From Aquiluna sp. (GTDB lineage Bacteria > Actinomycetota > Actinomycetes > Actinomycetales > Microbacteriaceae), in contig JAFMHN010000010.1 of the NCBI GenBank assembly GCA_017854485.1, positions 1 to 42,117 of the forward strand: DNA of 42,117 bases, read 5' to 3'. Under the pieces are notes generated by a model. It was not told the origin of the DNA, made no database searches, and worked only from the letters and a program-made list of their open reading frames with translations. Made by a program: the position numbers and the translations under genes. The number at the start of each line of letters is the position of its first letter. Position 1 is the stretch's first letter. Below, in pieces: positions 24,189 to 31,676 of the stretch.

Positions 24189-25079
24189 GTGCAGAAAACT
24201 CGCCTGGCAGTGATCGCCCTGTTGGGCGTTGGTTTTGTTTGGGGTGCAGCCTTTGTTCTGATGAAGGACGCCATCGAACAACAGCCATACATGGATTTCC
24301 TTGCAACCAGATTCTCGATAGCAGCGCTGGCGATGGTGATCCTTCGACCAAGAGTTGCCCTGGCACTGAAGCCGGGAGACTTGAAATTTGGAGCCCTCAT
24401 CGGAGTCGTGCTCGCCTTTGGCTACATAACCCAGACAATAGGACTTGAGCTAACCACGGCCGCCACCAGTGGCTTCTTGACTGGTCTCTACGTTGTTTTC
24501 ACTCCCCTAATTGCTTGGCTTTTCACGAGAAGGCGCTTCGCAACCAGGGTGATTGTTGGCGTGGTTTTGGCAATGGTCGGACTTGCAATTTTTTCCGGAG
24601 CTGCAGCCAACATTGAATTCCAAATAGGCCAAATTTGGCTGGTCGTTTGTGCCGTTCTTTACGCCATTCACATCCTGCTTCTTGGAAAATATGGCATGGG
24701 CAGAACCCCCTACCGGATGGCAATGATTCAGATTGCCTTTGCGGCTGTTGTTTGTTGGGGCTTTGCGCTTTTGGATGGCTATCAAGCGCCGCCAAACTGG
24801 GAAGTTTGGTTTGCAATTCTGTTTACGGCACTACTGTCCACTGTGATCGCGTTCTGGGTGCAGACCTGGGCGCAAACACTGATTGACCCGGCCCGTGTTG
24901 CGCTGCTGATCACCAGCGAGGTCATCTTCACCGCCATTCTGGCAGTTGGACTGGGTCAAGAGCCTTTGACTGTTGCAATGATTGTGGGTGGCTCAACCAT
25001 GCTCACGGCCATGCTAATTGTTGAGTGGCCCACCAAAGCCGAACCCGAGGTTCCGCTAGAGCCCCAAATCCACGAGTAA
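24189..25079 (+). CDS. EamA-family drug/metabolite transporter (DMT superfamily)
   Basis: 296 residues with about ten membrane helices in two EamA repeats. The first repeat has GFVWGAAFVLMKDAIEQQ and the conserved TTAATSGFLTGLYVVFTPLIAW. The family exports amino acids, nucleobases or other metabolites; the substrate is not predictable. Starts with GTG and no clear Shine-Dalgarno. Its last 24 bases overlap the end of the convergent glpD. Confidence 0.87.
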   Translation: MQKTRLAVIALLGVGFVWGAAFVLMKDAIEQQPYMDFLATRFSIAALAMVILRPRVALALKPGDLKFGALIGVVLAFGYITQTIGLELTTAATSGFLTGLYVVFTPLIAWLFTRRRFATRVIVGVVLAMVGLAIFSGAAANIEFQIGQIWLVVCAVLYAIHILLLGKYGMGRTPYRMAMIQIAFAAVVCWGFALLDGYQAPPNWEVWFAILFTALLSTVIAFWVQTWAQTLIDPARVALLITSEVIFTAILAVGLGQEPLTVAMIVGGSTMLTAMLIVEWPTKAEPEVPLEPQIHE

Positions 25080-26573
25080 CTCCTGAAGCTTCTTGTTGTC
25101 GGCAAGCTCCTTGTCTGATCGCGCCATCTTTACCGGCAATCTCCTGCGCAGGAGGTCCTCTCTGGTGTGGACGAGCTCGTGCTCGGCAATGTGTCGAATC
25201 TCCTGCTCGGTAATACCAAGCCCGGGGACTATTTCTTCAAGTGGGCCGTCCCCAATAATCTCGAAGGCCGCCTCCCCATGTCGGCGCCAAATTGCCTCAG
25301 CGATTCTTGGTGCAGCATCCCTGTCTGACCTTGCTGCAACCAGGGCAGAGAAATCTTCTTGCCGAAGTTGAGAGCCCTCACCAAACCAGTTCACCGGCCG
25401 TTTGGTGATGTGACCAAGCCGGGTTAGCTCCTGCACAATTTCTTTTCCAACATTTAGGCAGTCAGTGAGCTTGCCGCCCAAAACGGTGACAACCGACAGC
25501 GCCTTATTGGCCTCCACTATGTGCTTACGGCTCAGCTGGTGCCAATCCGCGACATCACCAGACTGACCACCGTCAACAACAAGCGGACGCACTCCTGATC
25601 GCTCTGCAACAATGTCGCCTGGCGTGATTGGAACCTCGAGCTCAAGCTGCGCATTTACCTGCTTGATAACAAAGTCACGGTCTTCCTGAGTGACCTTGGT
25701 GTGAGGATCATCCACTCGAGTGTCAGTGGTTCCCACCATCGAACGGTCGCCCATTGGAAGCACGTAGAACAATCGCTCTTGCTCATCCCAAAGTGCTAGC
25801 ACTTGATTCAGTTCTGTGATCTTACGATTCAGCACCAAGTGGATGCCCTTTGAAAACACCAAACCGGCATTTGTCGGTGCCTGCAGTAGCTCTGAAACGT
25901 TTTTTGCAAAAGGTCCCGCGGTATTAATCACGCTGGTGGCGGTCACTGTGGTTTTTTCTTTGCCGCTGAGCTCGAGCTCCCAGCCATCGGTCCCGTGCTT
26001 AGCAGCAGTGAGCTCCGTGTAGTTTCTAACATCAGCACCCTGCTTCATGGCATGGCGAACAAAGTCAAAAACAAAGCGTGAATCGTTGTCTGGTAGCTCA
26101 GCGTCGTAGTACTTAATCGCGGCTCGTCCGGTGATGAGGTTGGGTTCAAGTTTTTTGGCTGTCTTTGCCGAATAGCTTGCCGGTGGCTTGGTTCCAAGGA
26201 GCCCAATTCCCCAATAAAAGAGCGTTCCAAAAGTTCCCAGCAATCTTCCGAAAGGCGCGGTTGGGCCAAGGGAGGCCAAAAAGCCAATCTGCCGAATCTG
26301 GTTCGGGTAATTTCGCATCAGGTGGTTTCTGGCCAGGCAAAGCTTAAACACCAAACCAAATTCGTAACCCTGAAGGTACTTGATCCCACCCCAAACTAGG
26401 TTGCTAGATTCCTGGGATGTGAAGTTGGCAATATCGCCCTTATCAACCAGCAGGACCCTCAGCCCGGCTGCGGAAGCAGCGGAGGCTGCGACAGCACCGT
26501 TGATTCCAGCACCGATCACGACAACGTCAAAATGAACGTTTTTGTTCGAATTCGTTTGATTTTGTTTGGCCAC
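25056..26573 (-). CDS. glpD: FAD-dependent glycerol-3-phosphate dehydrogenase (GlpD-like)
   Basis: 505 residues. The FAD-binding GAGINGAVAASAASAAG is at ~22-38, the DAO-type oxidoreductase core follows, and the C-terminal ~120 residues form the DAO_C helical domain (APRIAEAIWRRHG). The substrate-loop reads TSQESSNLVWGGIKYLQ rather than the common TSSRSSKLIHGGLRYLE, a divergent GlpD subgroup. It oxidises glycerol-3-phosphate to dihydroxyacetone phosphate at the membrane, passing electrons to quinone. GTG start with TATGCT 6 bases upstream and no Shine-Dalgarno. Divergent from glpK, with which it completes glycerol use. Confidence 0.88.
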   Translation of the reverse strand: MAKQNQTNSNKNVHFDVVVIGAGINGAVAASAASAAGLRVLLVDKGDIANFTSQESSNLVWGGIKYLQGYEFGLVFKLCLARNHLMRNYPNQIRQIGFLASLGPTAPFGRLLGTFGTLFYWGIGLLGTKPPASYSAKTAKKLEPNLITGRAAIKYYDAELPDNDSRFVFDFVRHAMKQGADVRNYTELTAAKHGTDGWELELSGKEKTTVTATSVINTAGPFAKNVSELLQAPTNAGLVFSKGIHLVLNRKITELNQVLALWDEQERLFYVLPMGDRSMVGTTDTRVDDPHTKVTQEDRDFVIKQVNAQLELEVPITPGDIVAERSGVRPLVVDGGQSGDVADWHQLSRKHIVEANKALSVVTVLGGKLTDCLNVGKEIVQELTRLGHITKRPVNWFGEGSQLRQEDFSALVAARSDRDAAPRIAEAIWRRHGEAAFEIIGDGPLEEIVPGLGITEQEIRHIAEHELVHTREDLLRRRLPVKMARSDKELADNKKLQELLVDLGL

Positions 26574-26579
26574 ACTGAA

Positions 26580-26593
26580 AGCATAGAAGCATA
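26580..26593 (-). promoter_or_regulatory. Tandem TATGCT elements before glpD
   Basis: AGCATAGA is repeated twice (plus strand 26580-26595), giving two TATGCT hexamers on the minus strand, 26585-26580 and 26593-26588. The nearer one ends 6 bases before the glpD GTG, as in other candidate leaderless promoters here. On the plus strand TAGAGT (26592-26597) is a possible glpK -10. Confidence 0.45.
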
Positions 26594-26604
26594 GAGTCTC
26601 AGAT

Positions 26605-26622
26605 GGAAGCTAATTAGCCTCC
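26605..26622. promoter_or_regulatory. Near-perfect palindrome in the glpD-glpK intergenic region
   Basis: GGAAGCTAATTAGCCTCC is an 18-base inverted repeat with one mismatched pair and core GCTAATTAGC. It overlaps the presumed -35 region of glpD and lies just downstream of a possible glpK start site. It ends directly before the glpK AAGGAGG. A good candidate operator for a GlpR-like repressor, which is not encoded in the window. Confidence 0.5.
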
Positions 26623-26635
26623 AAGGAGGAAATTA

Positions 26636-28111
26636 ATGTCTATTTTGGCCATTGATGCTGGCACCACCGGTGTCACAGCACTGATCGTGAGCGACCAGGG
26701 TGAAATTATTGCCCGCGGATACCAAGAGTTCCCGCAGTATTTTCCGCACCCCGGCTGGGTTGAGCACGAACCTGAGGAGATCTGGCAGGCAGCTTTGGTG
26801 GCATGCAAATTAGCAATTGGAGAGGCCGACTCCGAAATCAGCTGCATCGGAATAACTAACCAGCGTGAAACTGCAGTCATCTGGGACCGGACCGAACTTA
26901 GCTCCCCCACCAGGGCAATTGTTTGGCAGGACCGAAGAACCAGCATCTACAAAGACGAGCTCGATCAGAAAAACACTGACGACTGGATCAGGACTAAAAC
27001 TGGCCTCAACATTGACCCCTACTTCACCGCGAGCAAGTTCCTGTGGTGGGCAAGAAATGAAACAGAGATTTGGCAGGGTGTGGTTGATGGCACATACGCC
27101 CTCGGCACCATCGATAGCTACCTGATTGCCAGGCTAACCGGCGGGGCTGCGCACCTTACCGATGCCAGCAATGCATCCAGGACCCAACTAATGGACCTAG
27201 AAAGTGGCGAATGGGACCAGAGCCTGCTGGATGCATTCGAGATCCCAGGAACCGCCCTTCCCAAAATCACCTCAAGCTGGGGCGAGATAGCAACCACTGA
27301 CCCGGAGCATTTTCTGGGCGTGACCGCGCCAATCACAGGTGTTGCAGGAGATCAGCAGGCAGCACTATTTGGTCAACTCGCCTTCAAGGAAGGCGAATCA
27401 AAGGCAACGTATGGAACCGGAGCTTTCATCCTTACCAACACCGGGTCAAGGATTGTGAGCTCGCAGCATGGCCTGCTTGGAACAGTGGCGTGGAAAAGCC
27501 CTGAAGGTGAAATCAGCTACGCCCTTGAAGGGTCGGTCTTTGTCGCCGGTGCATCGGTCCAATGGTTGCGGGACGGTCTAAAAATTATTGATAAGGCCTC
27601 AGATGTTGAGGCACTTGCTGCAAGCGTTGCGGACTCGGACGGGGTGGTTTTCATGCCAGCTCTAACCGGCCTGGGTGCCCCATACTGGCAGCCAGATATC
27701 CGCGGTTCCATTTTCGGCATTACCCGTGGCACCACCGATGCTCACATCGCTTACGCAACCCTGGAGGCGATTGCCATCCAGGTGAAGGCTGTCTTGGATG
27801 CAATGGAGCTGGACATGCAGACCAGCATCCCTGCTCTTCGCGTTGATGGTGGGGCTGCTGCAAACAACCTATTGATGCAAATCCAAGCTGACCTTATTTC
27901 TAAGGATGTTGAGCGCGCCACAAACCTAGAATCAACCGGGCTCGGGGCGGCGCTCCTAGCTGGACTGGGTTCGGGCGTTTGGACTTCCCTCTCCGACCTG
28001 GATGCATTGAACCCAACGGAGCAGACTTTCAGCCAAAAATCGGATCGATCGAAGGTGTACGCGAGATGGCAACAGGCGCTTGGAGCAACGGAATGGTTCC
28101 ACAAAAACTAA
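26636..28111 (+). CDS. glpK: Glycerol kinase
   Basis: 491 residues, typical of FGGY glycerol kinases. The phosphate-binding loop AIDAGTTGVTALI is at the N-terminus and the substrate-loop GITNQRETAVIWD at ~80-92. VWQDRRT, GTIDSYLIARLTGG, GTGAFILTNTG and the C-terminal LRVDGGAAANN complete the signature set. It phosphorylates glycerol with ATP for GlpD. It has an unusually strong ribosome site, AAGGAGG 6 bases before the ATG. No glycerol facilitator gene (glpF) is adjacent. The orphan ATPase gene follows after 9 bases. Confidence 0.95.
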   Translation: MSILAIDAGTTGVTALIVSDQGEIIARGYQEFPQYFPHPGWVEHEPEEIWQAALVACKLAIGEADSEISCIGITNQRETAVIWDRTELSSPTRAIVWQDRRTSIYKDELDQKNTDDWIRTKTGLNIDPYFTASKFLWWARNETEIWQGVVDGTYALGTIDSYLIARLTGGAAHLTDASNASRTQLMDLESGEWDQSLLDAFEIPGTALPKITSSWGEIATTDPEHFLGVTAPITGVAGDQQAALFGQLAFKEGESKATYGTGAFILTNTGSRIVSSQHGLLGTVAWKSPEGEISYALEGSVFVAGASVQWLRDGLKIIDKASDVEALAASVADSDGVVFMPALTGLGAPYWQPDIRGSIFGITRGTTDAHIAYATLEAIAIQVKAVLDAMELDMQTSIPALRVDGGAAANNLLMQIQADLISKDVERATNLESTGLGAALLAGLGSGVWTSLSDLDALNPTEQTFSQKSDRSKVYARWQQALGATEWFHKN

Positions 28112-28114
28112 GCT
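28109..28114 (+). promoter_or_regulatory. -10 hexamer (TAAGCT) overlapping a stop codon, before the FecE-type gene
   Basis: The TAA stop of glpK begins TAAGCT, which ends 6 bases before the ATG at 28121. Candidate leaderless promoter. Confidence 0.4.
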
Positions 28115-28120
28115 AAGTAC

Positions 28121-28915
28121 ATGTATCAGCCGGAATCGAAGCTTGCCGCCCAGGCACTTAGCGCCGGCTACGCTGCCGATGAAGTCATCCGCAATCTAGA
28201 CCTCGAAATCGAGCGCGGGTCGGTCACAGCAATCATTGGAGCAAATGGTGCCGGAAAGACATCGCTACTCAAGGCGCTGGCTCGCAAAATTCCTGCCGCC
28301 AAGGGCACGGTATTGCTCGATGGGGTTTCTATTGCTTCCTTGAGTAAAACTGAGCTGTCAAAAACCTTTGGTTTTCTAGCCGCAATTCCGGCAGCCAAGA
28401 ACCTGGAAACCGTCTTCGAACTGGTTTCTAGATCAGCCATGGCTGCCAACCAAATTTCTCGTGTTTCTCCTCGGCTGCGGGAGGAAATTGACACCCTGCT
28501 TGAGAGAACCTCGCTGACGGCCGTCAAGGACAAAAGAATTGGTGAACTCTCCTCTGGTTACAAGCAGTGCGCTGTGATTGCAGCCGCTCTGGTGAAAAAC
28601 CCAGAAGTGCTGTTGCTCGATGAGCCAACTTCATCCCTTGACTACAGTCACCAGCTGCAGGTGATGAACCTGCTGTCCTCCCTAAAAAAAGAGCGCGGGA
28701 TGACCATCATTGCCGTGATTCACGACCTCAACCTGGCGGCCAGATTTGCCGACCAGATAGTTGTTTTGAAGCAAGGTTCCATTGTTGCCAAGGGTAATCC
28801 TCACGAGGTGATCACCCCCAACAACCTCGCTGAAGCCTTCAACATCCTGGCGCGGGTAATTGATGATCCGGTCGGTAAAACACCCCTAGTAATTCCAATT
28901 CGCCAGCTTGGCTAG
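28121..28915 (+). CDS. Orphan ABC ATPase of the FecE/BtuD (siderophore/cobalamin) type
   Basis: 264 residues. Walker A GANGAGKTS (40-48), Walker B VLLLDEPTSSLD and switch His in VIHDLNLAARF fit iron-siderophore/B12 importer ATPases. The signature motif is degenerate, LSSGYKQ in place of LSGGQxQ, and the Q-loop region reads FGFLAAIPAA without an obvious glutamine. No FecCD permease or binding protein lies nearby. It may serve a transporter encoded elsewhere, or its coupling may be altered. Starts without a Shine-Dalgarno 9 bases after glpK. Confidence 0.82.
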   Translation: MYQPESKLAAQALSAGYAADEVIRNLDLEIERGSVTAIIGANGAGKTSLLKALARKIPAAKGTVLLDGVSIASLSKTELSKTFGFLAAIPAAKNLETVFELVSRSAMAANQISRVSPRLREEIDTLLERTSLTAVKDKRIGELSSGYKQCAVIAAALVKNPEVLLLDEPTSSLDYSHQLQVMNLLSSLKKERGMTIIAVIHDLNLAARFADQIVVLKQGSIVAKGNPHEVITPNNLAEAFNILARVIDDPVGKTPLVIPIRQLG

Positions 28916-28954
28916 TAGCCAAAAGATAGCTAGCGGACCATAATGGGAGCGTAG

Positions 28955-28986
28955 TTCACTAGTGAAGGCGCGGTTACCAAAGTAAC
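28955..28986 (+). promoter_or_regulatory. Palindromes in the leader of the saccharopine-dehydrogenase-like gene
   Basis: TTCACTAGTGAA (28955-28966) is a perfect 12-base palindrome. Just downstream, GTTAC-CAAA-GTAAC (28973-28986) forms a short stem, extended by GGC/GCC pairing around a bulge. The latter resembles the senX3 operator (TTACCAA-GTAA core with one inserted A). The region 28916-29072 otherwise has no gene. I do not recognise a known riboswitch. Confidence 0.35.
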
Positions 28987-29072
28987 GCCAACGAGGCTTT
29001 GCGCATACTGGTGGATGAGGGCAAGGACTGGGCCCGTTCAAATAAATCGGTCATGTTTGGTTGTGAAAATCC

Positions 29073-30362
29073 ATGCGTATCTTGCTCATTGGGGCAGGTG
29101 GTGTTGGCGATGCAATCGTCAAAATCTCTGCCGATCGTAATTTCTTCGAAAAACTAGTAGTCGCTGACTATGACCTAGTCCGCGCTGAAAAGAGCGTTGC
29201 TTGGGTCAGCGAACACGCTCCTGAAGCATCCTCAAGGTTTGAGGCAGCTCAGATTGATGCCAGCGACCCTGACAACATTGCGGCGCTCGCTAAAAAGGTG
29301 GGCGCCACCCACATCATGAACGCAGTTGAGCCAAAGTTCGTGCAGAGCATCTTCCAAGGTGCTCTAGCAGCTGGCGCAAACTACATGGACATGGCGATGA
29401 GCCTGAGTCACGTGCATGAAACAGATCCATTCAACACTCCTGCTGAGAAGCTTGGTGACTGGCAGTATGACCACCACAAAGACTTTGAGGAAAAGGGTCT
29501 ATTGGCTCTTATTGGAACCGGTGCAGAGCCAGGAATCTCGAACATCTTTGCTCGCTATGCAGCCGACCACCTCTTCAGCGAAGTTGACGAGATAACAATC
29601 CTCGATGGTGGCAACTTGGTTGTGAAGAACGAAGACGGAGAAGAGATCTTCGCGCCTTCATTCTCAATTTGGACCGTAATCGAAGAGTGCTTGAACCCAC
29701 CTTTGATCTGGGAAAAAGAGCGCGGTTGGTATACAACCAAGCCTTTCAGCGAGCCTGCTCTATTTGAGTTCCCTGGCGGCATCGGACCAATCGAGTGCGT
29801 GAACGTGGAGCACGAAGAAGTGAACATGCTTCCTCGAACCATGGATGCCAAGAAGGTTGCGTTCAAGTACGGCCTTGGAACCGAATTCATCAGCGTTCTA
29901 AAGACTCTTCATGCGCTTGGGCTAGACAAGATCAACCCGGTTTGGGTCAGATCGAAGTCTGGTAAATCTCAGGTGGCACCTCGTGACCTAGTTGCCGCTG
30001 TGCTACCAGACCCAGCATCACTGGTTGATGTCATGACAGGCAAGACCTGCGCTGGAACACTGGTTACCGGCAAGGGCAAGGACGGCGAACCCAAGGCAAC
30101 CTACCTCTACCATGTTGCAGACACTCAGTGGACTGCCGAGAACTACGATGCACAGGCTGTTGTTTGGCAGACTGCGCTGGTTCCGGTAATCGCGCTAGAG
30201 CTGCTAGCAACCGGTCAGTGGGATGCAACCGGTGTTCGTGGGCCAGAAGAGTTTGACGCAAAGGTGTTCTTAGACCTAATGGCTGGCGAGTACGGCCAGG
30301 CCTGGGGCGCTCAGGGAAGAAACCCTGAGAACACAAGCGTTATTGACGCCAACTGGGAATAA
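29073..30362 (+). CDS. Saccharopine dehydrogenase-family oxidoreductase
   Basis: 429 residues. The NAD(P)-binding Rossmann domain starts with ILLIGAGGVGDAI; the middle has GTGAEPGISNIFARYAADH, the loop typical of glutamate-forming saccharopine reductases and related lysine 6-dehydrogenases. A C-terminal saccharopine-type domain follows (FEFPGGIGPIECVNVEHEE). Substrate unknown: lysine degradation, carboxyspermidine-type polyamine synthesis or another imine reduction are possible. No pathway neighbours. ATG 29073 has no Shine-Dalgarno and no -10 at 6-7 bases. The 157-base upstream region is structured. Codon use looks biased toward common codons, suggesting fair expression. Confidence 0.82.
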   Translation: MRILLIGAGGVGDAIVKISADRNFFEKLVVADYDLVRAEKSVAWVSEHAPEASSRFEAAQIDASDPDNIAALAKKVGATHIMNAVEPKFVQSIFQGALAAGANYMDMAMSLSHVHETDPFNTPAEKLGDWQYDHHKDFEEKGLLALIGTGAEPGISNIFARYAADHLFSEVDEITILDGGNLVVKNEDGEEIFAPSFSIWTVIEECLNPPLIWEKERGWYTTKPFSEPALFEFPGGIGPIECVNVEHEEVNMLPRTMDAKKVAFKYGLGTEFISVLKTLHALGLDKINPVWVRSKSGKSQVAPRDLVAAVLPDPASLVDVMTGKTCAGTLVTGKGKDGEPKATYLYHVADTQWTAENYDAQAVVWQTALVPVIALELLATGQWDATGVRGPEEFDAKVFLDLMAGEYGQAWGAQGRNPENTSVIDANWE

Positions 30363-30482
30363 ACAACTAAAACAACCTGCTTTATTAGACTGAGTGCAGT
30401 AAATAGTCTGGGAACACTCTCAGGCTTCTCCGAGTTGTATTACTTAGAGTAGAGACACTTAGAACTAACAGGGAGTTATAGA

Positions 30483-31670
30483 GTGCGAATTTCAAAGCGT
30501 TGGGTTCCTTCCATTGCAGTTCCAGCAGTGATCGCTGTTGGAGCCATTGCGGTTCCGCTGCAGGCTAATGCCATTGACCTACCGGACCTAAGTCCGCAGC
30601 AGGTCATGGTTTTGATGCAGGGTGCCGATGTCACTGAGTTCTCTGGAACAATTGTGAAATCAAGCAACCTAGGTTTGCCGACTCTGGAATTTAGCTCAAT
30701 GATGTCTGAGGACAGCATTGCGCAGATGGAAGAGAAGATGCCGGCCGAGATGGCGGACTTTGTTCCTGCAGTCATTGAGTCGAACACCTTGACCCAGGCA
30801 ATTGAATTGATTTCAGGCTCTCACACCATTCGCGTTTATGTTTCCGGCCAGGACAAACTGCGTGCACAGATTCTTGACCCAATGTCGCAGCGCGACCTGA
30901 TTGTGAACGGCAATGAGTTCTGGGTTTACGACGCCAAAATGGCAACTGCCCTGACCGGAACAATTGACATCGAGGCTGACCCTGCAAAGCAGGCAGAGGC
31001 CGAGCAAAAGGTTCTGGACTACGCCGACTCAATCGCGCTTGACCTTTCAAGCCCAGAAGCAATTGCCGACTACCTGGTGTCGATGGTCGACGAAACTTCA
31101 CAGATTGAGGTAGGCAAGGACCACAGTGTCGCTGGTCGAAGTGCCTACCAGCTAATAATTAGCCCAGATTCTCAAAACTCGCTGGTTGCCAGTGCTGCGG
31201 TCTCGGTTGACTCCGAGACTGGAATGCCTCTGAGAGTTGAGATCTTCTCAACCACCCAGGCAGAAGCGGCAATGACTGTTGGCTTTGAGAGCATCAGCTT
31301 TGACAGCGTCGACCAGGGTCTATTTAGCTTTACTCCTCCAGCAGGAACCAGCGTTGAAACATTTGATGCAGACGAGCTAATGGCGACACTGGATGGCTAC
31401 GAGAAGCCTGAAGGCTACGTCAGTGACTACGAAGTGCCAGCCGAGCCAGAGGTTTTGGGCTCTGATTGGGACAGCGTCGTGCACCTAGCTGCATTGCCTA
31501 CAGACATTCCTCAAGACTTGATGGCAACCGAATTGTTTGCTGACATGTTGACCGAGGTTCCAGGCGGCAAGGTTTTCTCAACGCCGCTGGTGAATGTTTT
31601 GCTGACTGATTCTGGTGAGGTCTACATGGGCGCAGTCACAATCGATTACCTTCTAAGCCTCGCTAACTAG
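30483..31670 (+). CDS. LolA-like exported protein
   Basis: 395 residues. A cleavable signal peptide ends at QANA (Ala30) with no lipobox cysteine, so the protein is secreted or periplasm-like. The domain of ~230 residues that follows resembles LolA/LppX-type lipid-binding half-barrels (GSHTIRVYVSGQDKLRAQIL, VAGRSAYQLIISP, GMPLRVEIFS, GLFSFTPPAGT). A further ~100 residues at the C-terminus are unassigned. GTG start with GGGAG 8 bases upstream. The ABC ATPase and permease follow after 6 bases, so a transport link is likely. The 120 bases before it show only weak inverted repeats. Confidence 0.78.
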   Translation: MRISKRWVPSIAVPAVIAVGAIAVPLQANAIDLPDLSPQQVMVLMQGADVTEFSGTIVKSSNLGLPTLEFSSMMSEDSIAQMEEKMPAEMADFVPAVIESNTLTQAIELISGSHTIRVYVSGQDKLRAQILDPMSQRDLIVNGNEFWVYDAKMATALTGTIDIEADPAKQAEAEQKVLDYADSIALDLSSPEAIADYLVSMVDETSQIEVGKDHSVAGRSAYQLIISPDSQNSLVASAAVSVDSETGMPLRVEIFSTTQAEAAMTVGFESISFDSVDQGLFSFTPPAGTSVETFDADELMATLDGYEKPEGYVSDYEVPAEPEVLGSDWDSVVHLAALPTDIPQDLMATELFADMLTEVPGGKVFSTPLVNVLLTDSGEVYMGAVTIDYLLSLAN

Positions 31671-31676
31671 CCCTCG

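Noticed and set aside
28916-29072. Known riboswitch (lysine, SAM-IV, guanidine) upstream of the saccharopine-dehydrogenase-like gene
   Set aside because: Conserved cores of those classes could not be matched by eye; kept only as an unassigned structured region.
30363-30482. Terminator or ECF-sigma promoter before the LolA-like gene
   Set aside because: Inverted repeats are short with long loops and no T-run; a GGGAAC-like element has no convincing partner at the right spacing.
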